Shown here: positions 1 through 7,105 of the stretch, piece after piece
Layout: each line of letters opens with the position of its first letter
Position numbering within the stretch: position 1 is the first letter of the stretch
Source of the DNA: Draconibacterium sp.
Lineage (GTDB): Bacteria; Bacteroidota; Bacteroidia; Bacteroidales; Prolixibacteraceae
DNA length: 16,956 nt
Direction: 5' to 3'
Assembly (NCBI GenBank): GCA_027011835.1
Contig: JALUZN010000501.1
Coordinates: forward strand, 1 to 16,956
The notes under the pieces: model-generated
The model's input: the letters and a program-made list of their open reading frames with translations, nothing else
What the model was told of the DNA's origin: nothing
The model's database searches: none
Made by a program: the position numbers and the translations under genes

Positions 1-1
1 G

Positions 2-1372
2 GCATTTATTTTTCAATCGTGTTGCCAACGAGAAGATCCGCCGTTAAATCCAACCAATTGCGATTTCGATTTTCTTTTGGAGGATAGCGAAGGTATAGCC
101 GACCACCTGACTGTTTCTTCGTCGTATTGGGTTTCGGGTGCTGCCGATGCGTTACACGCCTCGGAGGTCGACGGATATCTTACCGAAGCACATGTAAGTC
201 CTGATTTCATTTCAGACCTTGAAAAAACAGATGTAGGTTGGATTTTAGATATCGAGTGGTACCTGCTCGATTATGCAAATCACCGGGTTCGCCCTGATAT
301 TGATGCACAACTAGATTATTTAGCAACACAAATTGCCGGGAAAGAGGATAAGATTAAGCTGTTTTACATATCGGATGAACCCTACTTGCCCGAAAAAGAG
401 ATAACACGTCAAATGCTTGAAGAAGCAATTGGAAAAGTAAAGGCGAAATTCCCCGGAATTCCGACTTACATAACCTATGCACACAACTATTTTTTTACCG
501 ATAATCTTTCGAAGCCCGGCACTCAGCCCGGAAGTAACCGGGGAATTCCGAATAATCTCGATTATATTTCGTTCGACTGGTACAGCAACGGTAGCGACGG
601 AAGTTCGAAAAGAAATATTGAGGAGCTAGTTATGCCTACAATGGCAAAACTTAAAGAGATGAACCCCACCATTCATGTCCTTTTAACAGGAGAGGCATAC
701 AGTCAGACCTTAACCGACGATAAGCTTCCGGAAGCAATTTTCCGCTACTGGGATTTTGCCTGTACCGATGACCAGATTGTTGGAATTGACCATTTTACCT
801 GGGCCGACAATCCTCTTTTTCAGGGAATGACATCGCTGCCTAAAGCAAGGGCTATTGTAAAAGCCATTTCGAAAGAGGTGCGGTTAAAAAGAGGTGAATT
901 AACAACCGATAATAAAATTCCGATTTACGAATATCTCGATTCGCACGATGCAGAAAACAACAGGTATGAATACCGTTACGATTCGTGGTTTTGGAAAGGC
1001 TGGACAAAATCGTGCTATATAATTAAGGAGTTAAAATTTTACATTAAGCCTTCGGGAGAACCAAATGCAAACGACCTGTATCTCTGTTACGTCGATAAAA
1101 CTTCTGAAGTCGACCGTGGTTATATGTATCTCGACCACCGCTTATCGACCGACGCAAACTGCAATGGCGAAAAACTTGCAAAACCTTCGAAATTACTGGG
1201 TAGTATTTATACTGTACAAGAAGCAGGAACAGTTCCGTTGTACGAATTTTATATTGATGCTCCCGGAACCGACCATGCATATTCAACAAACATTGATGAA
1301 TACGAAGGAAAGAACGACTACACGATTGCAAATAACGGACAGCCAATTGGTTATGTTTATCCGGTAGAATAA
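2..1372 (+). CDS. Putative glycosidase-like lipoprotein with C-terminal DUF5648-like domain, 5' partial
   Basis: The reading frame is open to the left edge, so the gene starts before the window. A TTG at 77 is only an internal codon. The first codons read AFIFQSC-CQRED, which looks like the end of a lipoprotein signal peptide with the acylated Cys at 20-22, implying attachment to a membrane surface. The body looks like an alternating beta/alpha barrel. An acidic SDEPY strand end (Glu codon 377-379) and a TGEAY strand end (Glu codon 692-694) lie 105 residues apart, resembling the acid/base and nucleophile pair of clan GH-A glycosidases. This is inference; no family was assigned. The last 50 or so residues (PLYEFY, TDHAYSTN, IGYVYPVE) resemble the DUF5648 module, which is found beside hydrolase and adhesion domains. 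The substrate cannot be read from the sequence. The gene faces away from every other gene here and ends at a strong terminator. The CDS is secure; the glycosidase role is tentative. Confidence 0.8.
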   Translation, partial: AFIFQSCCQREDPPLNPTNCDFDFLLEDSEGIADHLTVSSSYWVSGAADALHASEVDGYLTEAHVSPDFISDLEKTDVGWILDIEWYLLDYANHRVRPDIDAQLDYLATQIAGKEDKIKLFYISDEPYLPEKEITRQMLEEAIGKVKAKFPGIPTYITYAHNYFFTDNLSKPGTQPGSNRGIPNNLDYISFDWYSNGSDGSSKRNIEELVMPTMAKLKEMNPTIHVLLTGEAYSQTLTDDKLPEAIFRYWDFACTDDQIVGIDHFTWADNPLFQGMTSLPKARAIVKAISKEVRLKRGELTTDNKIPIYEYLDSHDAENNRYEYRYDSWFWKGWTKSCYIIKELKFYIKPSGEPNANDLYLCYVDKTSEVDRGYMYLDHRLSTDANCNGEKLAKPSKLLGSIYTVQEAGTVPLYEFYIDAPGTDHAYSTNIDEYEGKNDYTIANNGQPIGYVYPVE

Positions 1373-1415
1373 AAAAAAGTCCAAATTTCAAGTATTGAAA
1401 TTTGGACTTTTTTTT
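1371..1415. terminator. Bidirectional intrinsic terminator between lipoprotein gene and purA
   Basis: A perfect 13-bp stem (AGTCCAAATTTCA at 1378-1390 and its complement at 1396-1408) closes a 5-nt loop. It has a run of A on the left and a run of T on the right, so it gives a hairpin plus U-tract in both directions. It lies between the convergent ends of the lipoprotein gene (stop at 1372) and purA (stop at 1436), and should end both transcripts. Confidence 0.92.
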
Positions 1416-1435
1416 AAAAATATTTCGTTCCTTTA

Positions 1436-2713
1436 TTACTCTTTCTCAAGAAAAATAGTTTGCTCGCGGTTCGGACCAACCGAAGCAATAGAGATTGGAA
1501 TTCCCATTTCGTCTTCAATAAAATTGATGTAGTTGTTTAACTCTTCGGGAAATTCGTTTTGGTCTTTAATTTGTGTTAAATTGGTTTTCCAGCCGGGTAA
1601 ATCAACATAAACCGGTTTTACTGCATCGGTTAATTCAAATGGGAAATCTTCAACAACTTCGCCATCAATCTCGTATCCCACACAAATTTTTATAGTATCG
1701 AAATCGTCGAGAACATCGGCTTTCATCATAATCAGCTCGGTTGTTCCATTTAGCATTACAGCATATTTCAGTGCTACCAAATCGAGCCATCCACAGCGGC
1801 GCGGACGTCCGGTTGTTGCCCCGTATTCGTTTCCGGCAGCACGTAACTCTTCGCCGGTTTTATCGCTTAGCTCGGTGGGGAAAGGTCCCATACCAACCCT
1901 TGTACAATAAGCTTTAAAAATGCCAAATACATTGCCTATTTTTTGAGGCGCAATTCCAAGCCCCGTACAAGCTCCGGCACAAATTGTATTCGAGCTTGTT
2001 ACAAACGGATACGAGCCAAAATCTATATCGAGCATTGTTCCCTGAGCACCTTCAGCCAAAACCGACTTGCCCTCTTTCAATGCTTGATTAATCAAATGTT
2101 CTGTATCGACAATATGAAACGATTTTAAAACCGTAATACCTTCAAACCACTCTTTTTCCCATTCGTTTAGTAACTCTTCGAAATCGAATTTAAAGAAATC
2201 GGTTAACAATATTTTATGGTTCTCGATTCTTGCGTTATACTTTTCATCGAAATTATGCACTAAATCGCCAACTCGTAATCCGTCGCGACCAATTTTATCT
2301 TTATACGTTGGTCCAATTCCTTTTAATGTTGAACCAATTTTTGTTTTTCCTTTTTTATCTTCCGAAGCGGCATCGAGCAGTTTATGAGTGGGTAAAATCA
2401 GATGAGCTTTTTTCGAAATATAGAGGTTTTTCGAAATATCTACTCCGGTCTCTTTTAGTTTGTCAATTTCGGCTTTAAAAACAGTGGGGTCAATTACTAC
2501 ACCGTTTCCAATAACATTTATCTTATTTTCTCTGAAAATTCCGGACGGGATTGTATGTAAAACATGTTTAACATTGTTGAATTCCAACGTATGCCCCGCA
2601 TTGGGACCTCCTTGGAAACGCGAAATTACATCGTAATTCGGAGTAAGTACATCAACAACTTTTCCTTTCCCTTCATCGCCCCACTGGAGGCCGAGTAAAA
2701 CATCTACATTCAT
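1436..2713 (-). CDS. purA: Adenylosuccinate synthase PurA
   Basis: This cytoplasmic enzyme joins IMP and aspartate using GTP to form adenylosuccinate, the first committed step from IMP to AMP. Counted from the ATG at 2713, the protein has 425 residues, the usual family size. It begins MNVDVLLGLQWGDEGKGK, with catalytic Asp13 in the WGDEGKGK P-loop-like motif and His41 in the PNAGH motif. Later signatures are GIGPTYKDK, the switch region around GTMLDIDFGSYPFVTSSNT, the IMP-binding TTGRPRRCGWLD, and the C-terminal GPNREQTI. An in-frame ATG at 2761 would add 16 residues that are not typical of the family, so the 2713 start is preferred. A weak AAAGAA sequence precedes it. The gene is separated from the upstream Fur-family gene by a terminator, so it is probably transcribed from its own promoter in 2714-2830. 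A CAAATTA at 2787-2793 (TAATTTG on the minus strand) is a near miss to the phylum's promoter box. Confidence 0.97.
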   Translation of the reverse strand: MNVDVLLGLQWGDEGKGKVVDVLTPNYDVISRFQGGPNAGHTLEFNNVKHVLHTIPSGIFRENKINVIGNGVVIDPTVFKAEIDKLKETGVDISKNLYISKKAHLILPTHKLLDAASEDKKGKTKIGSTLKGIGPTYKDKIGRDGLRVGDLVHNFDEKYNARIENHKILLTDFFKFDFEELLNEWEKEWFEGITVLKSFHIVDTEHLINQALKEGKSVLAEGAQGTMLDIDFGSYPFVTSSNTICAGACTGLGIAPQKIGNVFGIFKAYCTRVGMGPFPTELSDKTGEELRAAGNEYGATTGRPRRCGWLDLVALKYAVMLNGTTELIMMKADVLDDFDTIKICVGYEIDGEVVEDFPFELTDAVKPVYVDLPGWKTNLTQIKDQNEFPEELNNYINFIEDEMGIPISIASVGPNREQTIFLEKE

Positions 2714-2830
2714 TAGTGATTCTTTTAATATTTTCACACGAAACCGCAAAAACTCATTCATGGTACAATGAAATTGTTACGGCTTTCAAATTAGCAGTTA
2801 AAAGTAAGAATTATTTTTGGTTAGCAACAT

Positions 2831-2857
2831 AAAAAAATCCATTTGAAAATGGATTTT
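2831..2857 (-). terminator. Intrinsic terminator downstream of the Fur-family gene
   Basis: An 11-bp perfect inverted repeat (AAAATCCATTT at 2834-2844, AAATGGATTTT at 2847-2857) is followed on the minus strand by a run of seven T. It sits about 80 bases past the stop of the Fur-family gene and before purA, so it should insulate purA from fur transcription. Confidence 0.85.
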
Positions 2858-2934
2858 ATATTATAATAAAATGAAGTCGGTTTATTAAACTCAAACCAAA
2901 TAAGTTTTTCGAAAACCTATCTGAATTGATTCTA

Positions 2935-3372
2935 TTAATCGGTATACTCGCCATAAATATAAAGGGTGTGATGCGAGAATTTAAAATTGTTCTTTTTACA
3001 AGCATCTTCAATAATTTCTCTGATGCGTTTGTCGTAAAACTCAACTACTTTCCCGTTCGATACATCAATCATATGGTCGTGCTGAAGTGTGGCAAATGCC
3101 TTTTCGAACTGAGCGATATTTTTACCAAACTGATGTTTTACAACCAACTTGCAATCGAGCAGTAAATCAATTGTGTTGTAAAGTGTAGCACGGCTTACCC
3201 TGTAATTATTGTTTTTCATCGAAATGTAGAGCGACTCGATGTCGAAGTGTCCGTCGCGGCGATAAATTTCATCGAGGATTGCAAATCTTTCAGGAGTTTT
3301 CCTATGTCCGTTTTTTTCCAGATACTCGGTAAACATTGTTCGTACCGTTTCTCTGGTTTTGTTGCTATTCAT
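2935..3372 (-). CDS. Fur-family metal- or peroxide-responsive transcriptional repressor lacking the structural zinc cysteines
   Basis: At 145 residues this is a typical Fur-superfamily length. The N-terminal half is the winged helix (GHRKTPERFAILDEIY, then the recognition region YRVSRATLYNTIDLL). The C-terminal half is the dimerisation and metal-sensing domain, with HFDIESLY, the HDH core of LQHDHMID, VVEFYD and SHHTLYIYGEY. The regulatory-site histidines and acidic residues are present. The CxxC pairs that hold the structural zinc in Fur, Zur and PerR are absent: the first pair position reads HMIDVSNGKV, and the C-terminus ends soon after YGEYTD. The only cysteines are in LLLDCKL and EDACKK. 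The start is the ATG at 3372, with no Shine-Dalgarno, as is common in this phylum. A near-perfect 7-1-7 palindrome upstream suggests autoregulation, and the operator type points towards PerR-like rather than classical iron Fur. The subfamily is not settled by sequence alone. Confidence 0.9.
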   Translation of the reverse strand: MNSNKTRETVRTMFTEYLEKNGHRKTPERFAILDEIYRRDGHFDIESLYISMKNNNYRVSRATLYNTIDLLLDCKLVVKHQFGKNIAQFEKAFATLQHDHMIDVSNGKVVEFYDKRIREIIEDACKKNNFKFSHHTLYIYGEYTD

Positions 3373-3397
3373 AATTAAACTAAATTTAAATAGGCTT

Positions 3398-3405
3398 CAA
3401 AAATA
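3398..3405 (-). promoter_or_regulatory. Probable promoter -7 box of the Fur-family gene
   Basis: On the minus strand this reads TATTTTTG, an exact match to the Bacteroidota -7 consensus TAnnTTTG. It lies 25 bases upstream of the ATG. No clear -33 TTTG is visible; the place where it should be is occupied by the palindromic operator at 3425-3441, which fits repression by blocking sigma contact. Confidence 0.55.
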
Positions 3406-3424
3406 GAATTTTTTTTTGATTTTC

Positions 3425-3441
3425 TTTAGAATGATTCTAAA
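3425..3441. promoter_or_regulatory. Fur/PerR-type 7-1-7 operator upstream of the Fur-family gene
   Basis: TTTAGAAT-G-ATTCTAAA is a perfect 8-1-8 inverted repeat. Its core TTAGAATGATTCTAA has the 7-1-7 layout of Fur-family boxes and differs from the PerR consensus TTATAATnATTATAA at only one position per half site. It lies between the rsh stop (3454) and the Fur-family start (3372), overlapping the expected -33 region of the candidate promoter. Autoregulation is inferred from this position. Confidence 0.75.
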
Positions 3442-3453
3442 AATGATTGAAAT

Positions 3454-5670
3454 TTATTCATTTAGATTTTCAATACGGGTTACATTGTCAATTCCCTTTA
3501 TTTTTTTCAGCCGTTCAATTAAATTATGTAAGTCTTCGGTATTGTGAATATAAAGGAACAGTTCGCCCGAGAAAATCCCTTCGTGTGCATCGAAATGGAG
3601 CGAGCGCATATTTATATTATTCTCTTTCGAGATAATGGTAGTTATTTGGTTGGCAATTCCCAATTTGTCGAACCCTTCAAGTTTAATTCGGGTGAGGTAC
3701 GACTGCCGTTTAAATTTTGTCCATTCGGCAGTAATTATCCTGTCGCCATGGTTCGAGAGGTATTTCCCCAACTCTTTGCACCCCGCTTTGTGAATATTTA
3801 CATGGTCGTCGGAACTTAAAACGCCAATTACTTTTTCGCCCGGAATTGGGTTGCAGCATTTTGCCAGCGAATAGGAGATGTTGTCTTGTGTCTCTTTTAA
3901 AATAAATGGCCTTTTATTGTCGATTTTTTGTGTCGAATCTTCAGTTTTATTCTCTCCTTTTTTCTTATTCCCGAATGTAATATTCCAATATTTTACCAAT
4001 TTATTTTCCGATTTTTTACCCAGAATTTCATCGATATTTTTCAAATCGATAAATCCCATTCCCAATTCGGAATATAACTGCTCTTTATTGTTCAGGTTAA
4101 AATGGCCAATTAATTTTTTCAGATTGTTCGACGTAATTGGGGCATTTGCTTTTTTCATGGTCTCTTCAACCATCAACCTTCCCTTTTCGATGTGTCTGTT
4201 TTTTTCGAGTTTAAAAGCAGCCTTAATTTTACTACGCGCTTTTGCCGAGGTTGTAAATTTTAACCATTCGAGTTTTGGTGTCTGGTTTTCGGAGGTTAAT
4301 ATTTCAATTTGGTCGCCACTTTGTAGAACATGACTAATGGGAACGAGCCTTAAGTTTATTTTTGCTCCAATGCATTTATTTCCGAGGTCGGTATGAATTT
4401 CGTATGCAAAATCGATTACCGTTGAGTTTTGCGGCATCGAAATCATATCGCCTTTTGGCGTAAACACATTTATCTCGGTTCCATATAAATTGAGTTTAAA
4501 GTCGTCTAAAAATTCAAAGGCATCGGTGTCGGGATTTTGCAATACGTCGCGTATTCTTTCGAGCCATGTTTCCAGCTCTTTTTCGTATGTGCTAATATCT
4601 TTGTAGCGGTAGTGGGCAGCAAATCCACGGTTGGCAATTTCGTCCATTCTTTCGGTTCGAATCTGCACTTCAACCCATTTCCCTTCGGGGCCCATTACTG
4701 TAACGTGTAACGACTCGTAGCCGTTTACTTTGGGCAGGTTAATCCAGTCGCGAATCCGGTCGGGTTTTGGTTTGTAAATATCGGTTACAATAGATAATAC
4801 ATCGAAACATTGTCGCTTTTCCGAAATATCGGGTTTCGCTTTTATAATTATCCGAATGGCAAGAATGTCGTAAATTTCGTTAAAGGTTACCCCTTTCTTT
4901 TGCATTTTCTGCCAGATGGAATAACTGGTTTTTAACCGGTGTGTTACTTCACAATCGAAATTGTGCTCGGCAAGCTTCTCCTTTATCGGTTTTATAAATT
5001 TGTTTACCAGATAGTTTCGTGTTTCTTCCTGGTTATGAAGGAGATAATTAATTTGATTGTACTCTTCGGGATGTTTGTATTTAAAACTTAACTCTTCCAA
5101 TTCCGATTTTATGGTGTACAACCCCAAACGGTGAGCAAGGGGAACATAAAGGAAAAGTGTTTCGCCGGCAATTTTAACTTTTTTATGCGGCAACATCGAG
5201 TCGAGGGTACGCATATTGTGCAAGCGGTCGGCAATTTTTATAAGAATAACCCGAACATCGTCGGAGAGGGTCATTAATATTTTCCGAAGTGTTAGTGCCT
5301 GTTTCGAATCGAAATCGCCCGAAAGCTTTGTTAATCCGTCGACAATAGTAGCCACTTTCTTCCCGAACATATTTTCAATATCCGACAGGCGGTACTCGGT
5401 GTCTTCAACAACATCGTGAAGCAATGCCGAAACAATTGAAGTGGCTCCAAGCCCTATGTCTTTGGCAACAATTTTTGCCACGGCAATGGGGTGAATAATG
5501 TATGGCTCGCCCGATTTTCGTTTTATTCCGTCGTGTGCAGCATTTGCAAACCGAAACGCTTTTTCGATTCGTGCAATGCGCTCATCGTCGAATTTATTTC
5601 GAATCTCTTTTAAGAAATCTTCGTAACGGTCTTCGATGTGCCTTATTTCTGCTTTTGTAAAATGTTGCAC
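3454..5670 (-). CDS. rsh: Bifunctional RelA/SpoT-family (p)ppGpp synthetase/hydrolase
   Basis: The 738-residue protein has the full long-RSH layout. The HD hydrolase domain is intact: His60 in IIHPIAVA, HD at 85-86 with ED at 89-90 in LLHDVVEDTEY, and Asp148 in IADRLHN. The synthetase domain runs from about 240 to 355, with YDILAIR (Asp268), GYESLHVTV and the catalytic Glu334 in VEVQIRT. A TGS domain (EINVFTPKGD to CIGAKIN) lies near 395-455. A cysteine-containing region (AKCCNPIPGE, HKAGC) precedes the C-terminal ACT domain (about 665-738). Both half-reactions therefore look possible, making and removing the stringent-response alarmone in the cytoplasm. The start is a GTG at 5670, supported by AAAGGAG six bases upstream, one of only two good Shine-Dalgarno sequences in the window. 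It precedes the Fur-family gene by 81 bases with no terminator seen, so read-through into fur is possible. Confidence 0.96.
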   Translation of the reverse strand: MQHFTKAEIRHIEDRYEDFLKEIRNKFDDERIARIEKAFRFANAAHDGIKRKSGEPYIIHPIAVAKIVAKDIGLGATSIVSALLHDVVEDTEYRLSDIENMFGKKVATIVDGLTKLSGDFDSKQALTLRKILMTLSDDVRVILIKIADRLHNMRTLDSMLPHKKVKIAGETLFLYVPLAHRLGLYTIKSELEELSFKYKHPEEYNQINYLLHNQEETRNYLVNKFIKPIKEKLAEHNFDCEVTHRLKTSYSIWQKMQKKGVTFNEIYDILAIRIIIKAKPDISEKRQCFDVLSIVTDIYKPKPDRIRDWINLPKVNGYESLHVTVMGPEGKWVEVQIRTERMDEIANRGFAAHYRYKDISTYEKELETWLERIRDVLQNPDTDAFEFLDDFKLNLYGTEINVFTPKGDMISMPQNSTVIDFAYEIHTDLGNKCIGAKINLRLVPISHVLQSGDQIEILTSENQTPKLEWLKFTTSAKARSKIKAAFKLEKNRHIEKGRLMVEETMKKANAPITSNNLKKLIGHFNLNNKEQLYSELGMGFIDLKNIDEILGKKSENKLVKYWNITFGNKKKGENKTEDSTQKIDNKRPFILKETQDNISYSLAKCCNPIPGEKVIGVLSSDDHVNIHKAGCKELGKYLSNHGDRIITAEWTKFKRQSYLTRIKLEGFDKLGIANQITTIISKENNINMRSLHFDAHEGIFSGELFLYIHNTEDLHNLIERLKKIKGIDNVTRIENLNE

Positions 5671-5707
5671 GTTAACTCCTTTTTCTTATTTGTGTTTGTT
5701 CATTCAA

Positions 5708-5809
5708 AAGTTGTTTTGCCAAAAACGTTGTTCTGCATTCCCAAAATTCATATCAGGGTTAAAAAACCCAGTATTATTAACGAAAATCCAATTACATTTT
5801 AAACAACTT
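5708..5809. repeat. Copy A of a short intergenic repeat with inverted ends
   Basis: This begins AAGTTGTTTTGCCA (5708-5721) and ends AAACAACTT (5801-5809), so the ends form a 9-bp inverted repeat. The same 14-mer and the same inverted end bound 11187-11264. The interiors differ. Between the ends is a small GGGTT-AAAA-AACCC hairpin (5756-5769) that lacks a T-tract and so is not a good terminator. It fills most of the gap between gmhB and rsh. A 14-mer shared by chance in AT-rich DNA is possible, so this is tentative. Confidence 0.35.
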
Positions 5810-5812
5810 TAT

Positions 5813-6298
5813 TTACTTTTTATAAACATGAAAATCGCCGGGCAAAATATCCTGAATATATAGATTCTCCCCAATGCCTGCATTTTCACCTGCTAAAATA
5901 TCACTTTTTTTGTCTCCAATCAAAACCGACTGTGCCGGATTAATATGAAATTCGTCAATCGCCTGCAAAATCATTCCTGGTTTTGGTTTTCGGCAATTGC
6001 AGTCTCCGGTAATTTCGGGATGGTGCGGACAATAATATGTTTTTGTTATCTCAATTCCTTTTCTCCTGAATTGCGTTAACATCCAGTTGGTTAGTTTTTC
6101 GTAGTCGGCAACCGAATACAGTTTGCGTGCAATTCCTGCCTGGTTGGTAATTATAAAAATTAAAAATCCTTTTTCCTGATACTCTTTTATAAGTTCAAAA
6201 ATGCCATCGATAAATTCGAAATCTTCAATTTTGTAGATGTAGTTTTTTTCAATATTTATCGTTCCGTCGCGGTCGAGGAAAAGAGCTTTACGTTTCAT
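5813..6298 (-). CDS. gmhB: D-glycero-D-manno-heptose 1,7-bisphosphate phosphatase GmhB (HAD family)
   Basis: This small cytoplasmic HAD phosphatase (161 residues from the ATG at 6298) removes one phosphate from heptose 1,7-bisphosphate to give heptose 1-phosphate. Motif I is LFLDRDGT, with the nucleophile Asp9 and general acid Asp11. Motif II is IITNQAGIA, a Lys motif lies in CRKPKPGM, and motif IV is IGDKKSDILAGENAG. The zinc-binding loop CPHHPEITGDCNC is characteristic of GmhB and separates it from histidinol-phosphatase relatives, although HisB-type phosphatases share much of this fold. A TTG at 6307 would add three residues; the ATG is preferred. The start overlaps the end of hddC by 11 bases, so the two are translationally linked. 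It is the last gene of the heptose operon, with no convincing terminator after it. Confidence 0.92.
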   Translation of the reverse strand: MKRKALFLDRDGTINIEKNYIYKIEDFEFIDGIFELIKEYQEKGFLIFIITNQAGIARKLYSVADYEKLTNWMLTQFRRKGIEITKTYYCPHHPEITGDCNCRKPKPGMILQAIDEFHINPAQSVLIGDKKSDILAGENAGIGENLYIQDILPGDFHVYKK

Positions 6299-7004
6299 CG
6301 GATTCAAAATTTAGGAAATCGGTTTGTGCCTGTTTGTACGATTCGGGAATACCAATATCGAGAAAATAACTGTTAAACGGAATTCCGAAGAACTGTTTTT
6401 CGTTACATTGTGCCATTAAGAAATCTTCCTCGAAAGAGAACTTTTCGGGAAAACGGAGTTGCATAAACGAGCTGTTTTTTATTAAATAAATACCGCCGTT
6501 AATTAATCCTTCCCCGACATTATTCTGTTTCTCAACAAATTTTACAATTCTGTTTTCCCCGGAGATTTCAATCGTTCCGAACCGCGAAACATCATCTATT
6601 TTGCGCAAGGCAATTACTAAATCGGCCTGTTTTTCAACAGCCAGATTTTCCATCTCAGCAAAAGAGACGGGAAAATATGTATCGCCATTTAAAACAAATG
6701 TAAAATTCTCACGAGCCTGTTTTAGCGCATTTAATATTCCTCCTCCTGTTCCAAGCGGGTTTTCTTCAACTGCGTACGAAATTTTCATTCCCATAAAACT
6801 ATCGCCAAAATAGTCGGAAATAATTTTGTGTTTAAATCCAACGGCAAGAATTATATGTTCGAAATTCTCTTTTTTGAGGTTGCTGAGCAGGTAGTGCAAA
6901 AATGGTTTGTTATTTATAAGTGCCATTGGTTTTGGCCTGTCGTTAACAACCGATTTCAATCGCGACCCCATTCCTCCGGCCAATATTACAGCTTCACGTT
7001 TCAT
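6288..7004 (-). CDS. hddC: Heptose 1-phosphate nucleotidyltransferase (HddC-like)
   Basis: A 238-residue sugar-nucleotide transferase that would join a nucleoside triphosphate (GTP in the HddC family) to D-glycero-alpha-D-manno-heptose 1-phosphate, giving the activated sugar. The N-terminus shows the nucleotide loop ILAGGMGSRL followed by RPKPM, whose Lys contacts phosphate. VEENPLGTGGGI, the metal-binding Asp of LNGDTYF and FVEKQ follow in the expected order. The ATG at 7004 starts directly at MKREAVILAGG; the TTG at 7046 lies outside the conserved region and overlaps the gmhA remnant in another frame. Its place between hddA and gmhB is the main reason to choose HddC over a generic mannose or glucose 1-phosphate transferase. 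Specificity for GTP rather than another nucleotide cannot be read directly. It starts 13 bases after the remnant's stop. Confidence 0.86.
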   Translation of the reverse strand: MKREAVILAGGMGSRLKSVVNDRPKPMALINNKPFLHYLLSNLKKENFEHIILAVGFKHKIISDYFGDSFMGMKISYAVEENPLGTGGGILNALKQARENFTFVLNGDTYFPVSFAEMENLAVEKQADLVIALRKIDDVSRFGTIEISGENRIVKFVEKQNNVGEGLINGGIYLIKNSSFMQLRFPEKFSFEEDFLMAQCNEKQFFGIPFNSYFLDIGIPESYKQAQTDFLNFESDET

Positions 7005-7017
7005 TAAGTTATCTGTT

Positions 7018-7092
7018 TTATTTCGAGAAAAGTTGCTGCTCAACAATTTTCGGTTTAGTTGCTATGCTCTCTTTTATTCTATTTGCAATCAT
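7018..7092 (-). pseudogene. gmhA: Probable 5' remnant of gmhA (sedoheptulose-7-phosphate isomerase)
   Basis: A 24-codon frame starts at the ATG at 7092, 13 bases after the hddA stop, and has a good Shine-Dalgarno (AGGAAG at 7104-7099, six bases away). It reads MIANRIKESIATKP, continues with KIVEQQLFSK, and stops at 7018-7020. The Arg-Ile-x-x-Ser-Ile-x-x-Lys pattern fits the first helix of GmhA-type SIS-domain isomerases as I recall them, and hddA-gmhA-hddC-gmhB is the expected pathway order. Nothing of the SIS core (GNGGSA motif) remains; hddC starts 13 bases later. The simplest reading is that a deletion removed nearly all of gmhA and kept its translation start. Alternatives are a short leader peptide coupling hddA to hddC translation, or chance. 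Strong ribosome-binding sites are rare in this window, so chance is less likely. The homology rests on memory of the family and a short sequence. Confidence 0.5.
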
Positions 7093-7105
7093 TGTTTACT
7101 TCCTT

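Noticed and set aside
1044..1391. Minus-strand frame of 115 codons over the lipoprotein gene
   Set aside because: It lies antisense to a well-supported coding frame, crosses the terminator, and its translation has no recognisable domain.
3878..4333. Plus-strand frame of 151 codons within rsh
   Set aside because: It is an antisense shadow of the TGS and linker part of rsh; its Phe- and Ser-rich translation is what reversed AT-rich codons give.
5756..5769. GGGTT-AAAA-AACCC hairpin as terminator of the heptose operon
   Set aside because: The stem is only five base pairs and no T-tract follows on the minus strand.
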